Assembly: GCF_900109755.1 (NCBI RefSeq)
Contig: NZ_FOAR01000013.1
Location: forward strand, 89,030-153,029
Direction of reading: 5' to 3'
Length of the DNA: 64,000 nt
DNA from: Pseudomonas agarici
GTDB taxonomy: Bacteria; Pseudomonadota; Gammaproteobacteria; Pseudomonadales; Pseudomonadaceae
The first letter of the stretch is position 1. Each line of letters starts with the position of its first letter. This document shows positions 18,222 through 26,467 of the stretch, one piece after another. Under the pieces are notes generated by a model that ran no database searches, was not told the DNA's origin, and worked only from the letters and a program-made list of their open reading frames with translations. The translations under genes were made by a program, and so were the position numbers.

Positions 18222-19553
18222 TTGGATTGGCCAACCCTGCTCAACCGCGAACGCCTGGGAAAGCCCCTGCACAGCCCGCAAGAGCTGGGTCGCAGCCCTT
18301 TCCACAAAGATCATGACCGAATCATCTTCTCCGGCGCCTTTCGTCGCCTGGGCCGCAAGACCCAGGTACACCCGGTGTCGAGCAACGACCATATCCACAC
18401 TCGCCTGACCCACTCGCTGGAAGTCAGTTGCGTCGGTCGCTCCCTTGGCATGCGCGTCGGCGAAACCTTGCGCGACGCCCTGCCCGACTGGTGCGAGCCG
18501 AGCGATCTGGGCATGATCGTACAATCGGCCTGCCTGGCCCACGACATCGGCAACCCGCCCTTCGGTCATTCCGGCGAGGACGCGATCCGTCACTGGTTCC
18601 AGCAGGCGGCAGGACGTGGCTGGCTGGATGACATGAGCGTCGCCGAGCGTGCCGACTTCCTCAATTTCGAAGGCAATGCCCAGGGGTTCCGGGTGCTGAC
18701 CCAACTGGAATATCACCAGTTCGACGGCGGCACCCGCCTGACCTACGCAACCCTCGGCACCTACCTCAAGTACCCTTGGACCGCTCGTCACGCCGACTCG
18801 TTGGGTTACAAGAAACATAAGTTCGGCTGCTACCAGAGCGAGCTGCCGATCCTTGAGCAGATCGCCCTGAAGCTCGGCCTGCCACAGCTCGAAGAACAGC
18901 GCTGGGCGCGGCATCCGCTGGTCTACCTGATGGAGGCGGCCGACGACATCTGCTACGCCCTGATCGACCTTGAGGACGGCCTGGAGATGGAGCTGCTCAG
19001 CTATGCGGAAGTTGAGTCGCTGTTGCTCGGGCTGGTGGGCGATGACTTGCCGCAGACCTACCGGCAACTGGGCCCACAGGGCTCACGGCGACGCAAGCTG
19101 GCGATGCTGCGCGGCAAGGCCATCGAACACCTGACCAATGCCGCCGCCCGCGCCTTCGTCGAACAGCAAGATGCCTTGCTGGCCGGCACCCTGCCGGTCG
19201 ATCTGGTGGAGCACATGCATGGACCGGCCAAGCACTGCGTGCTCAACGCCAAGGACATCGCACGCAGGAAGATCTTCCAGGACAAGCGCAAGACGCTCCA
19301 CGAGATCGGCGCCTACACGACACTGGAAATCCTTCTGAACGCGTTCTGCGGCGCCGCGCTGGAACAGCACGGCGGTCGCACACCGTCGTTCAAGCATCGG
19401 CGGATCCTCGATCTGCTCGGCAATAATGCGCCTGATCCTGACTGGCCCCTGCACACTTCGTTCCTGCGTATGATCGACTTCATCGCAGGGATGACCGACA
19501 GCTACGCCAGTGAAATGGCTCGGGAAATGACCGGCCGCTCAAGTCCCCAGTGA
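18222..19553 (+). CDS. dgt: Deoxyguanosinetriphosphate triphosphohydrolase-like HD protein
   Basis: HD-superfamily enzyme (443 aa) that removes triphosphate from dNTPs, tuning nucleotide pools. [18 protein letters not shown] and [16 protein letters not shown] supply the metal-binding His and Asp residues. A TTG start at 18222 is chosen because [15 protein letters not shown] matches the family N-terminus and a GGAGAG site lies upstream; the ATG-initiated frame at 18156 adds unrelated residues. The length matches the Pseudomonas type. Confidence 0.92.
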   Translation: MDWPTLLNRERLGKPLHSPQELGRSPFHKDHDRIIFSGAFRRLGRKTQVHPVSSNDHIHTRLTHSLEVSCVGRSLGMRVGETLRDALPDWCEPSDLGMIVQSACLAHDIGNPPFGHSGEDAIRHWFQQAAGRGWLDDMSVAERADFLNFEGNAQGFRVLTQLEYHQFDGGTRLTYATLGTYLKYPWTARHADSLGYKKHKFGCYQSELPILEQIALKLGLPQLEEQRWARHPLVYLMEAADDICYALIDLEDGLEMELLSYAEVESLLLGLVGDDLPQTYRQLGPQGSRRRKLAMLRGKAIEHLTNAAARAFVEQQDALLAGTLPVDLVEHMHGPAKHCVLNAKDIARRKIFQDKRKTLHEIGAYTTLEILLNAFCGAALEQHGGRTPSFKHRRILDLLGNNAPDPDWPLHTSFLRMIDFIAGMTDSYASEMAREMTGRSSPQ

Positions 19554-19564
19554 CCTCACGAACC

Positions 19565-19583
19565 CGCCTGCGACCAGCAGGCG
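19565..19583 (+). terminator. Hairpin after dgt
   Basis: The perfect seven-base stem CGCCTGC/GCAGGCG with loop GACCA lies 12 bases past the dgt stop. No T-run follows, so intrinsic termination is uncertain. The rest of the 266-base gap to the receiver gene shows nothing else I can name. Confidence 0.35.
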
Positions 19584-19819
19584 AGTCCCTGATCGAACCG
19601 CGATGCCCCGCGCACCACGCAGAGAAAGCCTACATTTGCCCCGGAATCACCTGATGGAGCCTATGTTCGGCCCGCTGAAATAATCCATTCCCTCTTAGTC
19701 TGCCACCCGGACTCAATCCGACCCCTCGCTCAACAAGCGCCCGACTTCAGGCCCACCCCCCCGTTCCATGCCTGCTCCTGAAGCCTTGTTCGAAGTAGGT
19801 AGTTCGCCTGGAAAATCGC

Positions 19820-20236
19820 ATGTCCAAACAAAACCTGCGCGTATTGCTGGTGGAGGATCATCCCTTTCAACTGGCCGCGACACAGAGCTTGCTCAACAGC
19901 TACGGCTACCACCTTCTCACTCCCGCCGCAAACGCCGCCGAAGCACTGAAGGCCATGGCGACCTCGCCGGCACCCTTCGATCTCATGCTCTGCGACCAAT
20001 GCCTGCCCGATATACTGGGACTTGAATTGATCGAAACCGCCCACCAGCGAGGCAAGATCAGGCAAGCGATCCTGCTCAGCAGTCTCAGCCTCGAAGAGCT
20101 CCAGGTGCTCGGCGAGATGGCCTTGTCACGGCAGATTCCCTTGTTGGGTTGCCTGACCAAACCCCTGAATGGCCAGGCCCTGAAAAGCATATTGGCGTTT
20201 GAAAGACAGCGGATGGCGAAAAGTCATTCATTGTGA
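19820..20236 (+). CDS. Stand-alone response-regulator receiver, RocR-like but without an EAL domain
   Basis: A 138-residue single receiver domain. VLLVEDHPFQL supplies the acidic pocket, the phospho-acceptor is D59 in LMLCDQCLP, and K in LTKPLNG completes the active site. The segment order and wording (EDxPFQ, CD, GK-x5-ILSS, LGxLxKP) resemble the receiver half of P. aeruginosa RocR, whose C-terminal EAL c-di-GMP phosphodiesterase domain is absent here. It sits 309 bases before a BvgA/RocA-like regulator and its kinase, so it may compete for phosphoryl groups. The role is inferred. Confidence 0.85.
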   Translation: MSKQNLRVLLVEDHPFQLAATQSLLNSYGYHLLTPAANAAEALKAMATSPAPFDLMLCDQCLPDILGLELIETAHQRGKIRQAILLSSLSLEELQVLGEMALSRQIPLLGCLTKPLNGQALKSILAFERQRMAKSHSL

Positions 20237-20312
20237 GGGAAAATACTTCAGCCACTGCACCAGACACACAATCCAAGTATATAAATACTACAAATACAAA
20301 CCCATCAATTTG

Positions 20313-20326
20313 TAGGACGCTTCCTA
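20313..20326. promoter_or_regulatory. BvgA-like inverted heptad, upstream copy
   Basis: TAGGACGCTTCCTA has the arms TAGGA and TCCTA around four bases, the same layout as the better palindrome at 20441. It lies in an AT-rich, gene-free stretch of 309 bases upstream of the LuxR-type regulator. Confidence 0.4.
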
Positions 20327-20440
20327 ATAACCTATAAAAAATAACAAATATTTAACTAATACTCATAACCAAAAAATCTAAAAAGCCGTACATTTCCACC
20401 TTTGATTTGCCAAGAGCGTAAGCCAACAGCCTAATTAAAG

Positions 20441-20454
20441 TAGGAATATTCCTA
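20441..20454. promoter_or_regulatory. BvgA-like inverted heptad palindrome
   Basis: TAGGAATATTCCTA is a perfect 14-base palindrome and matches the idealised BvgA inverted heptads (TAGGAAA/TTTCCTA) at 12 of 14 positions. It sits 92 bases before the start of the BvgA-like gene, a place suited to autoregulation. The surrounding DNA is markedly AT-rich. Confidence 0.5.
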
Positions 20455-20545
20455 TACAGCTTCTGTAGGCACCTCTATTCATGCGCCTCGGGGTGCAACT
20501 GAGCTAATGTGCGCGTTTTCTACGAAGCTCGTATGGGATTTTATT

Positions 20546-21175
20546 ATGAACTCGGTTTTTATCGTCGACGACCACCCCGTTGTCCGCCTTGCCATTCGGA
20601 TATTGTTGGAACAGGAAGATTGTTATGAAATAGTTGGCGAAACGGACAATGGCGTCGATGCAATGCAGATGGTTCGCGAATGCATGCCGGATCTGGTCAT
20701 TCTCGATGTCAGCATTCCCAAGCTGGATGGCCTGGAAGTGCTGGCCCGCCTGGACGGAATGAATCTGTCGCTGAAGACCCTGGTATTGACCGGGCAGTCG
20801 CCTTCGCTCTTTGCCATTCGCTGCATGCAATCGGGAGCTGCCGGGTATGTCTGCAAAACCGAAGATTTGAGCGAATTAATGAGCGCGGTCAAGGCAGTAT
20901 TATCCGGCTACAATTATTTCCCTAGTCAAGCGTTGATCGGTGGGCGAAAAGATGAATCGACAAATCCGGAGTTGGAACTTTTCAGACTGGTGAATGACCG
21001 AGAACTGATGGTCTTGCAATTGTTCGCTCAAGGTCGGACGAACAAGGAAATCGCCAAGGGCATGTTCCTCAGTAACAAGACCGTCAGTACCTACAAGAAA
21101 CGCCTGATGCAGAAACTGAAAGCCAAATCCCTGGTAGAGCTGATCGAAATGGCTAAACGCAACGCGGTAGTGTGA
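20546..21175 (+). CDS. BvgA/RocA1-like NarL-family response regulator
   Basis: DNA-binding response regulator (209 aa). The receiver has FIVDDHPVVRLA, phospho-acceptor D54 in VILDVSIPKLDGLEV, and a conserved K in VCKTEDL. The LuxR-type helix-turn-helix reads GRTNKEIAKGMFLSNKTVST. The overall sequence is strikingly like Bordetella BvgA, for example GETDNG, IPKLDGLEV and KSLVELIEMAKRN. An open extension to 20507 is not used because the receiver begins at MNSVFIV. The stop overlaps the kinase start (GTGTGA), so the pair is co-translated. Confidence 0.93.
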   Translation: MNSVFIVDDHPVVRLAIRILLEQEDCYEIVGETDNGVDAMQMVRECMPDLVILDVSIPKLDGLEVLARLDGMNLSLKTLVLTGQSPSLFAIRCMQSGAAGYVCKTEDLSELMSAVKAVLSGYNYFPSQALIGGRKDESTNPELELFRLVNDRELMVLQLFAQGRTNKEIAKGMFLSNKTVSTYKKRLMQKLKAKSLVELIEMAKRNAVV

Positions 21176-24100
21176 GAAAACGGATGCCCACGCGCTTAAA
21201 GGATTATCTGGCAATCGTCACGGGAATGCTCCTGTGCCTGTCAGCGCTTGCACAACCCAGCGATGTCACCCACTTCACCCTGCTCAGCCGTTCGGGTAGC
21301 GGTCAACTGGAGGTACGGCTCGACAAGGACCAGCGCCGCTGGATACAGGACCAGCGCATGCTGGTGCTGGGCACCTCCGCTCCGGACTATCCGCCGTTCG
21401 ACATGACGAGCAGCGGGCGTGATTACGAGGGCATCACGGCGGACTATGCGGGCATTCTCGCCAAGACCATGGGGCTGCCCGTCAAGGTATTGAGCTTTGC
21501 CAGCCGGGAAGCGGCCATCGAGGCTCTCGAAGACGGACAGATCGATCTGCTCGGCAGCGCCAATGGTTTCGAAGCCGTCAACAAAAACATCTCGCTGTCC
21601 GTCCCCTATGCCGTTGACCAGCCCGTATTGGTCACCCGGGAGGGAGAGACCCGCTCATTGACCGACGGCCTGGCCGGCATGCGCCTGAGCATGGTTTATC
21701 ACTACCTGCCATTGGATGAAATCCAGACCCTGTATCCCGACGCAATCATCCAGTTCCATCCTTCCTACCAAAATGCCATCAACGCAGTTGCCTTCGATCA
21801 GGCCGATGTGTTTCTGGGCGATACCATTTCCACCCACTACCTGATCAACAAGGGTTATCTGCGCAATGTGAAAATGGCCAACTTCGGCAAGCATGAAGCC
21901 TACGGTTTCAGCTTTGCCGTGCGTGGCGACAACCCGCTGTTGCTGGGCATCCTCAACGGCATTCTCCAGGCCATTCCCACCAGCGAGCGCGAGAGTATCG
22001 CCCAACGCTGGAGCGCCGGCAGCGACATCCTGCTGACCGACCACAAGCTGCAACTGACCACTCGCGAGGAACAGTGGCTCAAAGCCAATCCGGCGGTGCG
22101 GGTGGTGGTCAACGAGGCCCTGGCGCCCATTACCTTCTTCGATGCCGATGGCAACTTTCGCGGGGTAACGGCCGACCTGCTGGAACTGATCCGCCTACGC
22201 ACCGGCTTGCGTTTCGAAGTGCAGAAGTCCCGCAGCCTGGACGACATGATCAAACGCATCGGTGGCGGTAGGGCCGACGTCATCGCCGCCATCAGCCCGA
22301 CCAATGCACGGGAAAACCTCCTGCATTTCAGTCGCCCTTACATGGAGAACTCCTTCGTTCTGCTCACGGCCAAAGGCAAGGACAGCCCCACCAACCTGGA
22401 CCAGATGCAAGGCAAGCGCCTGACCATTACCCGCGGCAGTCCGCTGATCGACTACCTGCGCAACAACTTTGCGCAGATCCGCCTGGTGGAGACGGATGAC
22501 AGCCTCAAGGCAGTCGAGCTGCTCGCCCTCGGCCAGGCGGAGGGCGCGGTCGGCTCACTGGTGATCGCCAATTACCTGATCGCCTCACAGGTGTTCGAAG
22601 ATAAGCTGCAGATCAGCGCGACCATCGGCACCCAGCAGGCGGTCTTCTCGCTGGCCACCGCACGCGGCGCCACCGAACTCGGCTCGATCCTGGACAAGGC
22701 GCTGCTGAGCATCGCGCCTGACGAACTGGGCATCGTCAACAGCCGCTGGCGCGGCTACACGCCGGTTTCCGACAGCTATTGGCGCAACTATCACCACCTG
22801 ATCATCCAGATCATCGTCGGCGCCAGCGTGTTGTTGCTGCTGTCGTTGACGTGGAACGCCTACATGCGCCGCCAGATCCGCCAACGCCAACTGGCGGAGC
22901 GCGCACTGAGCGACCAGTTCGAATTCATGCGTGCCCTGGTCAACGGCACCCCGCACCCGATCTACGTGCGCGACCGCCAGGGCCTGCTGCAGACCTGCAA
23001 CGACAGCTATCTGGAGGCGTTCTCGGCGAAGCTGGAAGATGTCGTTGGCAAAAGCGTGCAGGACGGTGCAAGAACGCTCGGCAACGAGCAGGAGGCCAAC
23101 CAATACCAGGCCGACTACCTGCGGGTCATCGACAAGGGCACGGCGCTGATCTGCGATCGCACCCTGCATATTGGCGGACGGGAACTGACCATCTATCACT
23201 GGATACTGCCTTACCGCAATTCCCTGGGCGACGTGCAAGGGATCATCGGCGGCTGGATCGATATCAGTGAACGGCGCCAGTTGTTCGAGGAGCTGCGTTC
23301 GGCCAAAGAGCAGGCCGATGACGCCAACCGGGCTAAGAGCACTTTCCTAGCCACCATGAGCCATGAGATCCGCACCCCGATGAACGCGGTGATCGGCATG
23401 CTGGAACTGACCCTCAAGCGCGCTGACCAGGGACACTTGGATCGACCCGCCATCGAGGTTGCCTACAGCTCGGCCAAGGACCTGCTGGAACTTATCGGCG
23501 ACATTCTCGATATCGCCCGTATCGAATCCGGGCGCCTCAGCCTGTCCCCGGAACGTGTCAACCTGAACGAACTGGTGGACTCGGTCGCCCGTGTGTTCGA
23601 CGGTCTGGCCCGCCAGAAAAGCCTGGGCCTGGTGATGCCGGCACCGACGCAGGATCGCTCGTGCGACGTGCTGGTCGATCCACTGCGCCTCAAACAGATA
23701 CTGTCCAACCTGATCAGCAACGCAATCAAGTTCACCGAGCAGGGCCAGGTCAGCATCGGCTTGAGCATCCAGGCCAGTGCGGACCCGCGACAGGTCGACG
23801 TGCAACTGCGGGTCGAGGACACCGGCATCGGCATCACCGCTGCCGACCAGGCCCGCCTGTTCCAGCCGTTCGCCCAGGCCGACAACTCCGGTCATCTGGC
23901 CCGCAGCGGTGCCGGGCTGGGCCTGGTCATCTGTCGCAGCCTCTGTGAAATGATGGGTGGAACCCTGACACTCTCCAGCGTGCCCGGCCACGGCACTCAG
24001 GTCACTGTGTCACTCAAGCTCGACTGTCTGGAACCGCTCCAGGGCGTGGTCGAGGGTAAACCGCAGATTCCTCCCGCCCTGCATGAGCTGAATGTACTGG

Positions 24101-24858
24101 TGGTCGACGACCACCCCGCCAATCGCTTGTTGATGTGCCAGCAACTGGGCTTTCTCGGGCATCGATTCAACACCGCGCAAAACGGTGCGACTGGCTTGCA
24201 GGCTTGGAAGAACGGGCACTTCGACCTGGTCATCGTCGACTGCAACATGCCCGTCATGAACGGCTATGAGCTGACCCGCCATTTACGTGAACATGAGGTC
24301 GCACAGGCATTGCCACGGTGCACGGTGCTCGGTTTCACCGCCAACGCCCAGCCGGAGGAGCGCACCCGTTGCCTGCATGCCGGGATGGACGATTGCCTGT
24401 TCAAGCCGATCAGCCTGACCGAGCTGAGCCAGAAGCTGGCCGACCTGCGCCCACTCCCCTTCGATCCGCCTTTCAGCGTCGATGGTCTGAACGCCCTGAC
24501 CGGCGGTAAACCGTTGCTGGTGCGACGGCTGATGGACGAACTGCTCAATAGTTGCCGTACCGACCGCGAGGAGCTGAGCGCACTTGCGCTGCAGTCCGGC
24601 CTGGGTGCGTTCATGGATATGGCCCACAAAATCAAGGGTGCGGCTCGAATCATCCAAGCCAAGACCTTGGTCGAGCAATGTGAAAACATGGAGCATGCCT
24701 GCGAGCAGAACGTGTCGGCGCACGTGATCGAAAACGCCAGGGAGGCGATCCTCAAGGCCATGTCAAATCTGGAAGCGGCCCTACAACAGCATCTGACCCG
24801 ACTGACTGACCCTTCCCCCACGCAGGATGATCCTCTCCCGCCCGATAAAGTCCTCTGA
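21172..24858 (+). CDS. BvgS/RocS1-like unorthodox sensor histidine kinase
   Basis: Large multi-step phosphorelay kinase (1228 aa), starting at GTG 21172 or ATG 21184. Order: signal peptide (about 1-28), two periplasmic bacterial solute-binding family 3 domains (about 45-275 and 290-525), transmembrane helix (about 540-562), PAS (about 580-700), histidine kinase with H731 in SHEIRTP, ATPase domain, receiver with D1023 in VDCNMPVMNG, and C-terminal Hpt with H1152 in AHKIKGAAR. This layout is that of BvgS, EvgS and RocS1. Its cognate regulator is the overlapping upstream gene. The periplasmic ligand is unknown. Confidence 0.95.
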   Translation: MRKRMPTRLKDYLAIVTGMLLCLSALAQPSDVTHFTLLSRSGSGQLEVRLDKDQRRWIQDQRMLVLGTSAPDYPPFDMTSSGRDYEGITADYAGILAKTMGLPVKVLSFASREAAIEALEDGQIDLLGSANGFEAVNKNISLSVPYAVDQPVLVTREGETRSLTDGLAGMRLSMVYHYLPLDEIQTLYPDAIIQFHPSYQNAINAVAFDQADVFLGDTISTHYLINKGYLRNVKMANFGKHEAYGFSFAVRGDNPLLLGILNGILQAIPTSERESIAQRWSAGSDILLTDHKLQLTTREEQWLKANPAVRVVVNEALAPITFFDADGNFRGVTADLLELIRLRTGLRFEVQKSRSLDDMIKRIGGGRADVIAAISPTNARENLLHFSRPYMENSFVLLTAKGKDSPTNLDQMQGKRLTITRGSPLIDYLRNNFAQIRLVETDDSLKAVELLALGQAEGAVGSLVIANYLIASQVFEDKLQISATIGTQQAVFSLATARGATELGSILDKALLSIAPDELGIVNSRWRGYTPVSDSYWRNYHHLIIQIIVGASVLLLLSLTWNAYMRRQIRQRQLAERALSDQFEFMRALVNGTPHPIYVRDRQGLLQTCNDSYLEAFSAKLEDVVGKSVQDGARTLGNEQEANQYQADYLRVIDKGTALICDRTLHIGGRELTIYHWILPYRNSLGDVQGIIGGWIDISERRQLFEELRSAKEQADDANRAKSTFLATMSHEIRTPMNAVIGMLELTLKRADQGHLDRPAIEVAYSSAKDLLELIGDILDIARIESGRLSLSPERVNLNELVDSVARVFDGLARQKSLGLVMPAPTQDRSCDVLVDPLRLKQILSNLISNAIKFTEQGQVSIGLSIQASADPRQVDVQLRVEDTGIGITAADQARLFQPFAQADNSGHLARSGAGLGLVICRSLCEMMGGTLTLSSVPGHGTQVTVSLKLDCLEPLQGVVEGKPQIPPALHELNVLVVDDHPANRLLMCQQLGFLGHRFNTAQNGATGLQAWKNGHFDLVIVDCNMPVMNGYELTRHLREHEVAQALPRCTVLGFTANAQPEERTRCLHAGMDDCLFKPISLTELSQKLADLRPLPFDPPFSVDGLNALTGGKPLLVRRLMDELLNSCRTDREELSALALQSGLGAFMDMAHKIKGAARIIQAKTLVEQCENMEHACEQNVSAHVIENAREAILKAMSNLEAALQQHLTRLTDPSPTQDDPLPPDKVL

Positions 24859-24965
24859 GCTGCTTCGAGTTATCCTCCAACCACTCGGTGCAAACCCGCT
24901 CCGAACAGTTGCCGTTGCGGGTGCTCCACGAAACGATAGAGCCGGCCAGGCCCGTGCGGGCGGGC

Positions 24966-25445
24966 TCAGTCGGTCAGGCGCAGGAAAATGGCCACCAGTT
25001 GCTCGATGCCCGCCTGGTCCTCCGGGGTGAAGCGCGCCAGGCGCGGACTGTCGAGATCGAGCACGCCGATCAGCTTGCCGTCCTTGACCAGCGGCACCAC
25101 CAGTTCGCTGTTGGAGGCGCTGTCACAGGCGATATGCCCGGCGAATGCATGTACATCCTCGACCCGCTGGGTTTGCAGGCTGGCCGCCGCCGTACCGCAG
25201 ACGCCACGCCCAAAGGGAATCCGCACACAGGCGATCTGTCCTTGGAACGGTCCGAGCACCAGTTCCCCATCGCGATTGAGGTAGAAACCAGCCCAGTTCA
25301 AGTCATCCAGTTGGTTGAACAGGAATGCCGAGAACTGCGCCGCGTTGGCAATGAAATCACGCTCGTGCGCCAGCAACGACTCCAATTGCGCACAGAGCAG
25401 GCCGTAGCCCTCCAGCCCCGTGCCGGCCTTTTGCAAATCGATCAT
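24966..25445 (-). CDS. msrC: GAF-domain free methionine-(R)-sulfoxide reductase
   Basis: Reduces free methionine-(R)-sulfoxide (159 aa from ATG 25445). A single GAF domain carries the three cysteines of the family: C73 (IACVRIPFG), C83 (GVCGTAA) and C107 (HIACDSASNSELVVPL). NWAGFYL is also typical. The start overlaps the end of the AAA ATPase gene by four bases, so the two are one transcript. It complements MsrB encoded 4 kb away, which acts on protein-bound residues. Confidence 0.92.
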   Translation of the reverse strand: MIDLQKAGTGLEGYGLLCAQLESLLAHERDFIANAAQFSAFLFNQLDDLNWAGFYLNRDGELVLGPFQGQIACVRIPFGRGVCGTAAASLQTQRVEDVHAFAGHIACDSASNSELVVPLVKDGKLIGVLDLDSPRLARFTPEDQAGIEQLVAIFLRLTD

Positions 25446-26332
25446 GGTGTCTGCTCCAATAATTTCAATCCGACCCAGTAACGCGCAAACTGATAGGCAC
25501 AACGACCGTTGCGATTGCCCCGTCCGGTGGCCCAGCGTACCGCCTGGATATCCAGTTGTTCATCACGCTGCCAGCTCAGCCCGGCCTTGAGCGCCAGTTC
25601 GCCGATCCAGTGCTCGACCACACTTAGATAGTGTTCCTGGGTAAACGGGTAGAACGACAGCCACAGGCCGAACCGATCGGAGAGCGCAATCTTATCCTCG
25701 ACCGCCTCGCTGGGATGCAGCTCACCGTCGACCCGCGTCCAATGCTCATTGTCGCTTTGCTTCTCCGGGACCAGGTGACGGCGGTTCGATGTCGCGTACA
25801 GCAGCACATTGTCCGGTGCCTGCTCCAATGAGCCGTCGAGCACGCTCTTGAGCACCCGGTAGTCGCCTTCACCGGACTCGAACGAGAGGTCGTCGCAAAA
25901 CAGCACGAAGCGCTGTGGCAATTTTATCAGTTGCTCCACCACGCGTGGCAGGTCGGCCAGGTGATCGCGCTCGATCTCGATCAAGCGCAAGCCGGCGCCG
26001 GCATGTTCGGCCAGCAAGGCGCGGACCAACGAAGATTTGCCAGTGCCACGCGCGCCCCAGAGCAGCGCATGGTTGGCCGGCAGGCCGTCGATGAACTGCC
26101 GGGTATTGCGGGCCAGTTGCTCGCGTTGCAGGTCGATACCCATCAGGTCGGACAAGCGCATGTCCAGGCTGACCTCCAGCGGCAACAGGTAGCCGCTACG
26201 ACCTTCGCGCTGCCAGCGGGCCACCAGGCAATGCTCCCAGTCGATCACCTGGCGCGTGGCGGGCAACAAGGGCTCCAGGCGAGAGAGAAACGCATCGGCG
26301 CGTTCCAGAAAGGCATTCAATCGAGCATCCAC
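25442..26332 (-). CDS. DUF815-type AAA ATP-binding protein
   Basis: P-loop ATPase (296 aa) with Walker A WGARGTGKSSLVRAL and Walker B FVLFCDDLSF, followed by the family segments LKSVLDGSLEQAPDNVLLYATSNRRHL and HWTRVDGELHP. A GTG start at 26332 (VDARLNAFLERADAF) has a GAGG site seven bases upstream; an open extension to 26422 reads as non-coding. The cellular role of the family is not defined. It is co-transcribed with the methionine sulfoxide reductase and divergent from the hybrid kinase. Confidence 0.88.
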   Translation of the reverse strand: MDARLNAFLERADAFLSRLEPLLPATRQVIDWEHCLVARWQREGRSGYLLPLEVSLDMRLSDLMGIDLQREQLARNTRQFIDGLPANHALLWGARGTGKSSLVRALLAEHAGAGLRLIEIERDHLADLPRVVEQLIKLPQRFVLFCDDLSFESGEGDYRVLKSVLDGSLEQAPDNVLLYATSNRRHLVPEKQSDNEHWTRVDGELHPSEAVEDKIALSDRFGLWLSFYPFTQEHYLSVVEHWIGELALKAGLSWQRDEQLDIQAVRWATGRGNRNGRCAYQFARYWVGLKLLEQTP

Positions 26333-26467
26333 GACTTTTCCTCGGACAAGTTCACACTCATGATGTCGCGTTGGCGCCCTCGGGCGCGTGAAAAAACAAG
26401 CAATAGTCTCCGTCGACAACATATCGGAGCCTCATCACCAGATGCCGCCGACCTCTAAGGATCAGCT

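Noticed and set aside
24925..24966. GC-rich inverted sequence between the BvgS-like kinase and the fRMsr gene
   Set aside because: GAGCC/GGCTC and GCCCG/CGGGC pair only across a large internal loop with no T-run; too weak to call a terminator.
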